From contig QWHC01000015.1 in assembly GCA_021404685.1 (NCBI GenBank), forward strand, positions 41,231-105,230: DNA of 64,000 nt, given 5' to 3'. Position numbers and translations under genes: made by a program. This DNA is from Chloroflexi bacterium CFX4. GTDB taxonomy: Bacteria > Chloroflexota > Anaerolineae > Aggregatilineales > UBA2796. A model generated the notes under the pieces. That model saw only the letters and a program-made list of their open reading frames with translations. It did not search any database and had not been told where the DNA came from. Positions 44,277 to 52,213 of this stretch are shown here, one piece after another. Position 1 is the stretch's first letter. Each line of letters opens with the position of its first letter.

Positions 44277-47200
44277 TCAGCCTTTCAGCGATTCCTCAAT
44301 CAAGGCGATCTCAGCCTCAGTCAGCCCATAAGCCTGATAGACCAGTGCGTTCAACTGCGCCTCCAGCGCGGCAGCTTCCGCGCCTTGCCCGCGCAGTTTG
44401 GTTAGTTTTTGCGCCAAGCTGCCGATCTGATCGCGCAGCGCTTGCGGTGCGCTGGGGATTGGAATCTGTGATATATACATAGGCTTATATTCAACAAATC
44501 CACCCTGCCGTTCGGCAGCCATTATATCTATAAAATATTGAGAGGTTCTTGAATTCAATACACCAAGAAGATATGAAAGATCATTGGGTCTTACTACCAA
44601 GATATTTGCAGGTGCATTTACATAAAAACGTTCAATATCTTGTGTAAATTGAGGCTTGGTAGCAAGATTTCCCCAAACAATCTTCGGCTTCTCGAATTCG
44701 GCGTAGTAGGCGATGTTGTCTTGAATCTCGTACCACTGATAGCTGCCAACCTTCCGACCGCCCTTACCATCAGGCACAAGCCGATCCTTATATTGCAGCA
44801 AGTGCCGTTTGATAGCAGGGTATTTATCAATGCTGATGCCGCGCCGCGTGAAGATCAAATACTGCTCGGCGAAGGCAGCGTGCCAGCGCTTGATATCGCG
44901 CCCACGCAAAAAGGGCTTGATGATCTGGGCGCTCTTGGGGTCTTCGGCGATCAGGCGGTCGCGGGTGGCGCGGTCGATCACGAATGCCTCGTTGTAGCCT
45001 GTCAACACGCCGCGATAGATCGCGCCCTCAACGTACTCGCCCAGCGGCGTGCCGTTGGCGCGCAGCTTGCCCAGCAGCGCCAAAGTGTCGCTGGGCGCTA
45101 GCGTCCAGCCTTCGGCGGGCAGGCTGCCTTGCGGCTGGGCAAAGCCTTCGCTGTTGATGGCGGCGGGCAGGTTCTCTAAGACTTGCAGCGACCTGACGGG
45201 CAGGGCACGGAAGGTGTGATCAGCACTGGGTGGCGCTTTGCGGGCGGTCAGGACGAGTGGGTAAGCGATGGCGCCGAAGACGGGCAGATCGCCGAAGTCA
45301 ATTAGGTGTTGGAGTTGGGCGTGCTGAGCCAGCTCTGCGCGCAGCGTTTTGCCATAGGCGGCGCGCAGCCATTTGTTGCTGCTGATGAAGCAGAGTGTGC
45401 CGTTCGGCTTGAGCAGCTCTAGGGCGCGTAAATAGAAGTAGACGTACAGGTCAGCAGCGCCAGTGTAGCGCTTACCGTAGGTCTGTTTCAGGGCGGATTT
45501 TTGGTCGGCGATCAGCTCGTGACGGATGTAGGGCGGGTTCGCCAAGACGATATCGAAGCCGCGCTCGTCGGTTTTTTCCGCCGCAAAGATTTCGGCAAAT
45601 TCCACCTGCCAATCAAAGCCCTCGACGTGCTTCAGGCGGCGGTCAGCCAGCATCCATTGGCGGATGGTTTCGCGCTGTGCGTCAATTTTTTGGCGGGTCT
45701 CCTGTTTGGATGTGCCGTGGGCGCTCAGGTAAGCGCCTTTCAGTTCATAGTAGTGTTGAATTTGCTGAGCGCGCACCAGATCAATCTGCACGCCTGCCAC
45801 GCCGCTACCATGCACAATGGTTGGCGCGGGTGCGGTCAGGCTATCGCCAACTTCGATCTTGTAGTCAAGGTTGGGCAAGGGCGGTGGTCTGCTGCCGTTG
45901 TTGTAGTCCACCATCAGCGAGAGCCATAAGCGCAGGCGGGCAATGTTGACGGCGAAGGGGTCTTTATCCACGCCGTAGAGGTTGCGCTGAATGATCTCCA
46001 ATTTGCGTTTGTAGAGGTTGAGGTCATCCACGCGGTGCGAATCGAACAGGGCGCGGCGCAAGCGCAGCAGTTCCTGCATCATGCCGAGGAGGTAGGCGCC
46101 GCTGCCACAGGCGGGGTCACACACGCGCACAGCGCGCAGCGCGTCCAGGATGCGCTCAGGGTCGCGCAGATGGCGGGCGTCATCATCTTCAAGGAAGGCG
46201 TCTAGGGCGGCATCCGATTCGGTGCAGCGCGTTTGCAGGTAGCTTTTGAGGGCGGTACGGCACATAAAGCTGACAACGGTTTTGGGTGTGTAGTAGCTGC
46301 CTGATTCATGGCGTCCGACGATCAGTTCTTCAAAAATCTTGCCGAGCATCTCAGGGTCAACGGCAACTTCCGCATCAAAGGGTGTGGATTCGGTGACGGT
46401 GAAGTTATAGCGGTAGAAGAGGTCGGTCAGGGCGGGTTTGAGGGCGGCATCCGAGACGCGAATGGCGGGCGAATCGTCTTCGGGTGTCTGCTCAAAGAGA
46501 CCACCGTTCAGGTACGGCACATTGCCGATGATGGCTTGGAGCGCACCTTTGGGATGAATGCCTGCGATATCTACCTCGTTGGGCGTGTTCAAGCCGGCAA
46601 AGAAAAGCGGCTTCAGGCGTTCGGTGTAGAAATCGGCGCGGTGGCTGCTTTGGTGTGCCAGCCAAAGCGCCTTCAAATAGTCGTGATCAGGCTGCCCATC
46701 CAGCCGAAGCCAGCCTTTGCGCTCTAGAAAGAGGATGAACATGAGGCGGTTGAACAAGCGCTGCGTGAAGATGCGGCGGGCATCACCCTGAATGCCGCTG
46801 ATGGCGACCTCGGCTGCCTCAAAAATGCGGCGGTATTCGCTGAAGAATTGGCGGGTGACTGCCTCAACGTCAAAGGCATCGTCATGCAATTTTTGGACAA
46901 CCAGTGGGGAGATGAACATATCCGACTGCAGGCGGCTGAGATCGAGCATAGCGAGGCGCTCGCTGGCAGTGCGGAGGCGGTCATCGGCGCTGACGGAAAT
47001 GCGGCGAAAGAGGCGGCGCACTTTGGCATCGCGGGCGTCGCCTGTGGCAATCAGCTTGACATTAACGAAATGCCAAGCACGGCAATTTGCATCGCTAAAG
47101 ACGAAAAGGGCGTAAGGGTGCCATGGCAGCAGTTTGCTGATCACGGCGCGCTCTGTGCTGCGTGAGAGATTCTGGAGCGGCGTGTAGATGATCTTGAAGG

Positions 47201-47390
47201 CGTCGGGTGTATCGTCAGTGCGGTTCACAATGCGCGGGGTAACACCAAGCTGGTCGAGTTGCTCATTCAGGGGCAGTTGCATCTCAGCACGTTCGTAATC
47301 CAGTTCAGCGAAGAAGCGGCTCAGTTTATCAGGGCTGTTCAGGGCGCGCAGGCGCTGCTCAATTTCATCAGGGCGTGTTAAGGCGGTCAT
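44277..47390 (-). CDS. Eco57I/type IIG-like adenine-N6 DNA methyltransferase
   Basis: A 1,037-residue protein. SAM-binding motif I is VCDPACGSGAYLLGM (about 423-437), preceded by ESGSYYTPKTVVSFM; motif IV is LANPPY (618-621), so it should methylate adenine. A C-terminal TaqI-like specificity region (about 740-1000) contains the S-subunit-like LLGVLNSRTSQYFI. No clear PD-(D/E)XK is visible in the N-terminal ~200 residues, which have the FVFSDANCRAWHFVNVK block seen in type IIG-like enzymes; nuclease activity is undecided. It heads the four-gene operon. An AT-rich block (44521-44640, 35 of 120 bases G or C by hand count) lies in the specificity part while flanking lines are near 60%. SD AGGA is ~10 nt upstream. 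Confidence 0.93.
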   Translation of the reverse strand: MTALTRPDEIEQRLRALNSPDKLSRFFAELDYERAEMQLPLNEQLDQLGVTPRIVNRTDDTPDAFKIIYTPLQNLSRSTERAVISKLLPWHPYALFVFSDANCRAWHFVNVKLIATGDARDAKVRRLFRRISVSADDRLRTASERLAMLDLSRLQSDMFISPLVVQKLHDDAFDVEAVTRQFFSEYRRIFEAAEVAISGIQGDARRIFTQRLFNRLMFILFLERKGWLRLDGQPDHDYLKALWLAHQSSHRADFYTERLKPLFFAGLNTPNEVDIAGIHPKGALQAIIGNVPYLNGGLFEQTPEDDSPAIRVSDAALKPALTDLFYRYNFTVTESTPFDAEVAVDPEMLGKIFEELIVGRHESGSYYTPKTVVSFMCRTALKSYLQTRCTESDAALDAFLEDDDARHLRDPERILDALRAVRVCDPACGSGAYLLGMMQELLRLRRALFDSHRVDDLNLYKRKLEIIQRNLYGVDKDPFAVNIARLRLWLSLMVDYNNGSRPPPLPNLDYKIEVGDSLTAPAPTIVHGSGVAGVQIDLVRAQQIQHYYELKGAYLSAHGTSKQETRQKIDAQRETIRQWMLADRRLKHVEGFDWQVEFAEIFAAEKTDERGFDIVLANPPYIRHELIADQKSALKQTYGKRYTGAADLYVYFYLRALELLKPNGTLCFISSNKWLRAAYGKTLRAELAQHAQLQHLIDFGDLPVFGAIAYPLVLTARKAPPSADHTFRALPVRSLQVLENLPAAINSEGFAQPQGSLPAEGWTLAPSDTLALLGKLRANGTPLGEYVEGAIYRGVLTGYNEAFVIDRATRDRLIAEDPKSAQIIKPFLRGRDIKRWHAAFAEQYLIFTRRGISIDKYPAIKRHLLQYKDRLVPDGKGGRKVGSYQWYEIQDNIAYYAEFEKPKIVWGNLATKPQFTQDIERFYVNAPANILVVRPNDLSYLLGVLNSRTSQYFIDIMAAERQGGFVEYKPMYISQIPIPSAPQALRDQIGSLAQKLTKLRGQGAEAAALEAQLNALVYQAYGLTEAEIALIEESLKG

Positions 47391-47419
47391 GCTGAAATAA
47401 TCCTGTCAGAGTTTGGGTA

Positions 47420-47448
47420 AAGTATATGCCTATTAATCTTACAGGTGA
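47420..47448 (-). promoter_or_regulatory. Candidate promoter of the four-gene defence-like operon
   Basis: On the minus strand TTCACC (47443-47448) and TATACT (47420-47425) are 17 bp apart, about 30 bp before the methyltransferase ATG. Just upstream (47453-47484) is a GTGC-rich stretch of simple sequence. Confidence 0.55.
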
Positions 47449-47596
47449 ACGAGTGTGCGTGCAAGTGCGGTGCGTGCGTGCGTGGATTGCCTTATATTTT
47501 GCCGCATGGGTGGGACTGTACACTATTGCCAGCGCGTTCCAAACTATCTTGCTCACCTCAGAGAGGTTACCTACCCTTGATTCCCCACCTCACCTG

Positions 47597-47626
47597 TTTG
47601 CATCCTGCCCATAAGTTCGGTATAGT
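47597..47626 (+). promoter_or_regulatory. Candidate promoter of the Crp/Fnr regulator gene
   Basis: TTTGCA (47597-47602), an 18-bp spacer, then TATAGT (47621-47626), about 36 bp before the ATG. Both hexamers are partial matches. Confidence 0.4.
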
Positions 47627-47661
47627 GCCTGTGCATCGCCTTCTGTCTACGACCAAACCCA

Positions 47662-48327
47662 ATGCCTACACCGACAGGTTACCTGACTGCCAGCCCCTAC
47701 TTCGCAGGTATCCAGCCCGATACACTCAACAGCCTTGCCCGTCAGATGGTGTTCCGCACTTTTCCCGCCAACCAGATCATCTTCCTAGAGGGCGATCCCT
47801 GTGAGGGGCTATGGTTTATCCAGACAGGGCGCGTCAAGATTAGCAAGCTGAACAGCGAAGGTGTTGAGCATGTGATGCACATCTTGGGCGAAGGTAATTC
47901 CTTCAACGATATTGCTGCGTTGGACGGCGGAGCCTGCCCTGCGACCGCCACTGCCCTGAGTGAGGTAGCCGCTTGGCTGCTGCCGCACGATGTTTTGGCG
48001 GCGCACCTGCTGCAAGACTCACAACTTGCCACCAACACTATCCGCTTACTGGCAACGCGTGTACGCGGGCTGGTTCGCCAGATCGAAGACCTTGCCCTGT
48101 ATTCTGTGAAGGTGCGCCTTGCCCGTTTTCTGCTCCAACAAGCAGAGAATCCTGCCCTAAGTGGTGTTGGCGTCACCCGTGCGACGATTGCCGCACACCT
48201 CGCCAGCACACCGCAAACGGTTAGCACTCTGCTCCGTGAATTGGAGAACGACGGCGCCATCCAGTTTGATCGCCACCATATCTACATCAGCGATGCCGAA
48301 CGCTTGCGCGGCATTGCCGCCTTATAG
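47662..48327 (+). CDS. Crp/Fnr-family regulator of the nirK cluster
   Basis: A 221-residue regulator with an N-terminal cyclic-nucleotide-binding-like beta roll (IIFLEGDPCEGLWFIQTGRVKISKLNSEGVEHVMHILGEGNSF) and a C-terminal winged helix (TIAAHLASTPQTVSTLLRELENDGAI). The recognition helix ATPQTVSTLLRELE-like pattern fits Crp/Fnr proteins. It lacks the N-terminal Cys cluster of FNR, so it is more like DNR/NNR-type nitric-oxide responders. It is followed by nitrogen-oxide genes and a perfect palindrome with CRP-like spacing, a likely operator. The effector is not visible from sequence. Confidence 0.9.
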   Translation: MPTPTGYLTASPYFAGIQPDTLNSLARQMVFRTFPANQIIFLEGDPCEGLWFIQTGRVKISKLNSEGVEHVMHILGEGNSFNDIAALDGGACPATATALSEVAAWLLPHDVLAAHLLQDSQLATNTIRLLATRVRGLVRQIEDLALYSVKVRLARFLLQQAENPALSGVGVTRATIAAHLASTPQTVSTLLRELENDGAIQFDRHHIYISDAERLRGIAAL

Positions 48328-48363
48328 CCTGCCCAATACACCACTTTTGAAAACTGCCGAGCC

Positions 48364-48383
48364 AACTTCAGCTAGCTGAAGTT
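48364..48383. promoter_or_regulatory. Perfect 20-bp palindrome, probable Crp/Fnr operator
   Basis: The sequence is fully self-complementary and has the form CTTCA-N6-TGAAG, the 5-6-5 layout of CRP-family sites. It lies 58 bp before the ferredoxin start. A TATCCT -10-like hexamer at 48413-48418 puts its centre about 40-52 bp upstream of the likely transcription start, where an activator would bind. Confidence 0.65.
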
Positions 48384-48440
48384 CAAGCCGCCTGCCTGCT
48401 GCTATCCTGAGTGCATAGCAGGAAACAGAGAGGCACAGGC

Positions 48441-48689
48441 ATGACCAATTCGCAATGGATGCCCATTATTGACGAAGCACTGTGTAACGCTTGCGGCATA
48501 TGTATTGAACGTTGCCCTGAGTCGGCGTTGGGTTGGCAGAACGGCAAGGCAGCACTCGTTGCGGCAGAAGCCTGCCGTTATTGCGCGGCATGTGAAGATG
48601 TTTGCCCAACTGCTGCCATCGCGTTGCCCTATCTTGTGATGCTGCACCCTGTTGAACCTGTCCATTCGCCCGATCAGACTGCCTCTTGA
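48441..48689 (+). CDS. Two-cluster [4Fe-4S] ferredoxin
   Basis: An 82-residue protein with two ferredoxin motifs, CNACGICIERCPE and CRYCAACEDVCPT, each C-x2-C-x2/3-C-x3-CP, so two [4Fe-4S] clusters are predicted. GAGAGG lies 7 nt before this ATG; a methionine 10 codons upstream is less likely. It starts 27 bp before nirK and is probably co-transcribed with it from the promoter near the palindrome, perhaps donating electrons to a reductase of the cluster; the partner is not known. Confidence 0.88.
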   Translation: MTNSQWMPIIDEALCNACGICIERCPESALGWQNGKAALVAAEACRYCAACEDVCPTAAIALPYLVMLHPVEPVHSPDQTAS

Positions 48690-48716
48690 AAGCCCTAAGA
48701 TTAAGGAGTTTTACCG

Positions 48717-50327
48717 ATGAGCGTACAGCAGCCTAATCAGCCCAACACCGCCGGATTGTTGGTATCCATCACTTTTATCGGCACATTCGTGATTGTCCTC
48801 GTGATTCTGTTCAGCCTTGTGCCGCTCACAGCACGCCCGAATGCTGTTCAGCATGTTGCAAGCGTCACCGCCGCCGCCTTCCAAACGGAGAAAGCGCCAA
48901 CCACCGCACCCACTGCCGCCGTGCAAGCACCTACTCCTGTACGCGTTGCCGCTCAGGAAGCACCTCAAACACATGTTTATGCCCTGAAGACACGACTCGG
49001 CGGCGATCCGGCGATGGCGTTTGTTGGAATTGGTGGGAGCATTGATGGCGTGACCAATCCAACACTCACCGCAAAGGTAGGCGATACCATTCGCATCAAG
49101 CTAACCAACATTGATGGCAGCCTGCACGATATTGTCGTCCCCGACTTTAATGCTCATTCGGAACATTTGACGGGCAAAAACAGCCAGGCTGAGATCAGTT
49201 TCGTGGTCAACCGCCCGGGCGAGTTTGAGTATTACTGCTCGATTCCCGGACACAAAGAGATTGGCATGAAAGGCAAACTGCGCGTGACGGGCGAAGTGGC
49301 AGCCGGTGATCGCGCCGCGCTTGAAGGCGCCTACGGCGGCTCGGATCGCCCTGTTTCGGCTGAGCAGCCGCCAGCCGCACCCGCTAAAAGTGATGCAACC
49401 TCGATCATTCGTCATCCTGCTGATGTGCCGCCTTCTGTTGGCAACCGACCACCAATGACGCTGCGTGTGGACATGGAAACAGTGGAAGTGACGGGCAAAC
49501 TTGCCGACGGCACGACTTTCCCCTACTTTACCTTTGATGGCACGGTGCCAGGCCCAATGCTGCGCGTGCGCGTTGGTGATACAGTCGAGTTCTATTTGAA
49601 GAATGCTGAAGGCAGCCATTTCCCGCACTCGATTGACCTGCACGCTGTGACCGGCCCCGGCGGCGGCGCAGTCTATACGCAAACAGCGCCCGGTGACGAA
49701 ACGAACTTCAGCTTCAAGGCGATCAATCCTGGCTTATATGTCTATCACTGCGCCACAGCCAGCATTCCGCACCACATTTCCAGCGGCATGTATGGGCTGA
49801 TCCTCGTCGAGCCAGAAGGTGGCTTACCACCTGTTGATCGTGAGTTCTACGTCATGCAGGGCGAAATTTACACCGACCATCCCTTCGGCACAGCCGGTCA
49901 TCTGAACTTTGATATGAACAAGATGAGCCATGAACAGCCTGAGTATTTCGTCTTCAACGGTGCCGCCGGCGGCTTGACGGCAGATGCGTATGTGCTGCGC
50001 GCCAAAGTGGGCGAAACCGTGCGGATTTACTTCGGTGTGGGCGGACCGAATGCAACTTCATCGTTCCATGTGATCGGCGAGATTTTTGACCGCGTCTATG
50101 AATTAGCATCGAGCGGCGCACCACTGACGGATGTCCAGACGATTAGCGTGCCGCCGGGCGGTGCCGCTATCGTGGAATTCAAGGTGGATGTGCCGGGTCG
50201 GTATATCCTTGTTGATCACGCACTCAGCCGCCTAGAGCGTGGCTTAGCAGGCTTCCTGATTGTGGAAGGCGAGGATCAACCTGATATCTTCCACGGCGAA
50301 AGCGTGGGCGAAGCAGCAGGTCATTAA
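48717..50327 (+). CDS. nirK: Membrane-anchored cupredoxin-NirK fusion (copper nitrite reductase)
   Basis: It reduces nitrite to nitric oxide outside the membrane. An N-terminal helix (about 14-37) and a Thr/Ala/Pro linker precede a cupredoxin domain (about 90-192) with a complete type 1 copper set: H137, C174, H179, M184. The two-domain NirK core follows with type 1 ligands H304, C345, H353 and M358, type 2 ligands H309, H344 and H451, and Asp307 between the first His pair. The NirK part resembles AniA-class enzymes (GGPNATSSFHVIGEIFDRVY). Total 536 residues against about 340-380 for the plain enzyme. AAGGAG lies 8 nt before the ATG. The extra cupredoxin probably passes electrons to the enzyme. 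Confidence 0.95.
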   Translation: MSVQQPNQPNTAGLLVSITFIGTFVIVLVILFSLVPLTARPNAVQHVASVTAAAFQTEKAPTTAPTAAVQAPTPVRVAAQEAPQTHVYALKTRLGGDPAMAFVGIGGSIDGVTNPTLTAKVGDTIRIKLTNIDGSLHDIVVPDFNAHSEHLTGKNSQAEISFVVNRPGEFEYYCSIPGHKEIGMKGKLRVTGEVAAGDRAALEGAYGGSDRPVSAEQPPAAPAKSDATSIIRHPADVPPSVGNRPPMTLRVDMETVEVTGKLADGTTFPYFTFDGTVPGPMLRVRVGDTVEFYLKNAEGSHFPHSIDLHAVTGPGGGAVYTQTAPGDETNFSFKAINPGLYVYHCATASIPHHISSGMYGLILVEPEGGLPPVDREFYVMQGEIYTDHPFGTAGHLNFDMNKMSHEQPEYFVFNGAAGGLTADAYVLRAKVGETVRIYFGVGGPNATSSFHVIGEIFDRVYELASSGAPLTDVQTISVPPGGAAIVEFKVDVPGRYILVDHALSRLERGLAGFLIVEGEDQPDIFHGESVGEAAGH

Positions 50328-50341
50328 ATCATGTTGTGAGC

Positions 50342-50370
50342 AACCGCCGTCTAAACAATGGGCGGCGGTT
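50342..50370 (+). terminator. Hairpin after nirK
   Basis: AACCGCCG and CGGCGGTT form a perfect 8-bp stem with a 13-nt loop, 15 bp after the nirK stop. Only a weak T-rich tail follows, so partial read-through to the next genes is likely. Confidence 0.5.
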
Positions 50371-50409
50371 ATTCATGAAGGTTGATGGAGAAATTAGAGG
50401 AATAGCCCA

Positions 50410-50823
50410 ATGCCAATGCTCACCCGCTACTACATCAAAGCCAGCTTTATTCATCTGCTGCTTGGGTTGCTGCTTGGTGTGTTGCTGGCGCTCCCCACCG
50501 CTGCGGATGTGCTTTTTGCCGCGTTGCGCCCTGTCTACCTACATCTGATCATTCTGGGATGGGTAGGGCAGCTCATCATCGGGGTGATGTATTGGATGTT
50601 CCCTAAATATTCGCCAACGCAGCCACGTGGCAACCAAAGGCTGGGATGGGCGATCTTTGTTGCCCTGAATGGCGGTCTGCTGCTGCGCGCCATTGGCGAG
50701 GCACTGCTCAGCCTTGCACCAGAATCAGCGAGTGGTTGGCTTCTGGCAGTTTCGGCGGTGCTGCTTTTTGCGGCGGGCTGGGGCGTTGTTGCCAACACAT
50801 GGCAACGGGTGAGGGAGCGTTAA
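50410..50823 (+). CDS. Four-helix membrane protein, copy 1 of a pair (heme-copper oxidase-like helices)
   Basis: A 137-residue integral membrane protein with four helices. The helix YLHLIILGWVGQLIIGVMYWMFPKY with its conserved His resembles helices of NorB/heme-copper oxidase subunit I and NnrS-type proteins, but no full haem or copper site is present. The next gene encodes a paralogue with the same landmarks (H...GW-QL-GV-YW-PK/R-S, GN, LGWA/LAWA, LN-G). GAGGA is 8 nt before the ATG. It is in the nitrogen-oxide cluster, so a haem-binding or assembly role near NirK is plausible. Function unknown. Confidence 0.78.
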   Translation: MPMLTRYYIKASFIHLLLGLLLGVLLALPTAADVLFAALRPVYLHLIILGWVGQLIIGVMYWMFPKYSPTQPRGNQRLGWAIFVALNGGLLLRAIGEALLSLAPESASGWLLAVSAVLLFAAGWGVVANTWQRVRER

Positions 50824-50825
50824 CC

Positions 50826-51242
50826 ATGCCGCGTATCAGCGTGTGGATGGTGCGCACCGCCTTGCTCTATTTGGGAATAGGGTTCACTTTTGGTGCGCTG
50901 ATGCTTTGGAACAAGGGCATTCCCACCCAACCAAGCCTGTGGCGGTTGCTTCAACCACACATTGAATTCTTGATCTTTGGCTGGACGCTGCAATTGGCAA
51001 TGGGCGTGGCAACGTGGATTCTGCCGCGCTTTTCGCAGCCGCCGCGTTATGGCAACCTTGCCTTAGCGTGGGCTGCATTTTTCAGCCTGAACAGTGGTGT
51101 GTTGTTGGCAGCTTTTGCCACGTGGCAGGCGCACGCCTTCTACGGCTTGTTGGGCATTGGCAGGGCGCTGGAATTGCTGGCAGCACTTTTCTTCGTTGCA
51201 TACGCTTGGTCGCGTGTGAAGCCACTCTCGACGATTGCTTAG
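50826..51242 (+). CDS. Four-helix membrane protein, copy 2 of a pair
   Basis: A 138-residue paralogue of the preceding gene, starting 2 bp after its stop (TAA-CC-ATG). The related block is PHIEFLIFGWTLQLAMGVATWILPRFSQPPRYGN. The frame is open for 180 bp upstream, but those codons overlap copy 1 and the ATG here is tightly coupled. Together the two could form a heterodimer of eight helices. No complete metal site is visible. Context: nitrite/nitric-oxide genes on both sides. Confidence 0.78.
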   Translation: MPRISVWMVRTALLYLGIGFTFGALMLWNKGIPTQPSLWRLLQPHIEFLIFGWTLQLAMGVATWILPRFSQPPRYGNLALAWAAFFSLNSGVLLAAFATWQAHAFYGLLGIGRALELLAALFFVAYAWSRVKPLSTIA

Positions 51243-51268
51243 ACACCACCCGAAAGGACTCATTAGCC

Positions 51269-51526
51269 ATGTCTGAAACACAAACTACCTATATGCTCGA
51301 TGTTCGCGCAATTGCTCCGCGTGAGCGCCACCCACGCATCTTTGCCCTGCTAGATGCATTAAAGGCTGGTGAGGCGCTCATTCTCACGAACGATCACGCG
51401 CCCGAACCCTTGCGTTCCCACCTGACCCTGACACGCCCAAATCAGTTCGATTGGGAATACCTTGAGGATGGACCGCAAGTGTGGCGCGTGCAAATTGTGC
51501 GCCGCGCTGAGCCAGAAGGAGATTAG
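51269..51526 (+). CDS. DUF2249 protein
   Basis: An 85-residue protein of the DUF2249 family (TusA-like fold): LDVRAIAPRERHPRIFALLDALKAGEALILTNDHAPEPLRSHL with the C-terminal QVWRVQIVRR strand. These proteins are frequent in nitrate and nitric-oxide gene clusters; their function is not established. AAAGGA lies about 10 nt before the ATG. It is 2 bp from the SCO-like gene, in the same operon. Confidence 0.9.
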   Translation: MSETQTTYMLDVRAIAPRERHPRIFALLDALKAGEALILTNDHAPEPLRSHLTLTRPNQFDWEYLEDGPQVWRVQIVRRAEPEGD

Positions 51527-51528
51527 CC

Positions 51529-52200
51529 ATGCCACGCCTGCTGTTCATGTGTGTCTGCTTATGCCTAGTTGGTTGTACGGCACTTCAAGCTGAACCGACA
51601 ACTGCTCTCGAAACAGATCATAGCGCGCACGCTACCGCCGAAGGCTATGCCACGCACAGCAGCCAATATCACGGCGATGTGGTGCTGCCGCCGCGCTTTG
51701 TGCAGGACTTCAGGTTGCCCGCAACCTTTGCACCACAAGGCGCCCTCAGCGACTTGAACGGCTACTGGCGCATGATCTTTTTCGGCTATCTGCACTGCCC
51801 CGATTTCTGCCCGCTGACCTTGGTAGACTTCAAACTGACGCACGAACAGCTTGGCGAAACGGCTGAGCAAGTCCGTTTTATCTACATCACCATTGATGAA
51901 ACACGCGATTCGACGGAGGCGCTGCGCCGCTATCTGGCAAACTTTCATCCCGATTTCGTAGGCTTTGTGGGCGATCCGCAAACGCTTGCCCGCATTCAGC
52001 CCGACTACGGCTTCTACTACGCGATTCGCCTTGATGATGCGCCGCAAGCACTGCTGACCGTTGAACATTCGGCACGTTCCTATTTGGTAGACCCATACGG
52101 CAGGCTGCACGCTTCATTTGCCTATCACACACATCCCTCTGCCATGGCAGAGGCGATTCGTTGGCACATTGCCCAAGATGGGCGTGATACTTGTGAATAA
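51529..52200 (+). CDS. SCO1/SenC-family lipoprotein
   Basis: A 223-residue protein with a lipoprotein signal (LVGC lipobox) and a thioredoxin fold. The copper/redox site is present: Cys pair in LHCPDFCPLT and a downstream His in VEHSARSYLVDPYGRL. SCO proteins deliver copper or reduce disulfides during assembly of copper enzymes; here NirK and its cupredoxin are the likely clients. AGAAGGAG precedes the ATG. The N-terminal part contains many His (DHSAHATAEGYATHSSQYH), perhaps extra metal ligands. Confidence 0.92.
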   Translation: MPRLLFMCVCLCLVGCTALQAEPTTALETDHSAHATAEGYATHSSQYHGDVVLPPRFVQDFRLPATFAPQGALSDLNGYWRMIFFGYLHCPDFCPLTLVDFKLTHEQLGETAEQVRFIYITIDETRDSTEALRRYLANFHPDFVGFVGDPQTLARIQPDYGFYYAIRLDDAPQALLTVEHSARSYLVDPYGRLHASFAYHTHPSAMAEAIRWHIAQDGRDTCE

Positions 52201-52213
52201 AAAGGAAGTTGCT

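Noticed and set aside
35167..47390. Calling the operon class 1 DISARM or BREX
   Set aside because: The helicase and methylase are DISARM-like, but DrmA and DrmB are absent, and none of the BREX hallmark PglZ or BrxC-type proteins is recognised.
47453..47484. GTGC-rich simple sequence as a CRISPR or iteron-like array
   Set aside because: Only about 30 bp, irregular units and no spacers; simple-sequence slippage explains it.
49101..49682. 193-codon minus-strand open frame inside nirK
   Set aside because: Antisense of the conserved copper-ligand region; no initiation signal.
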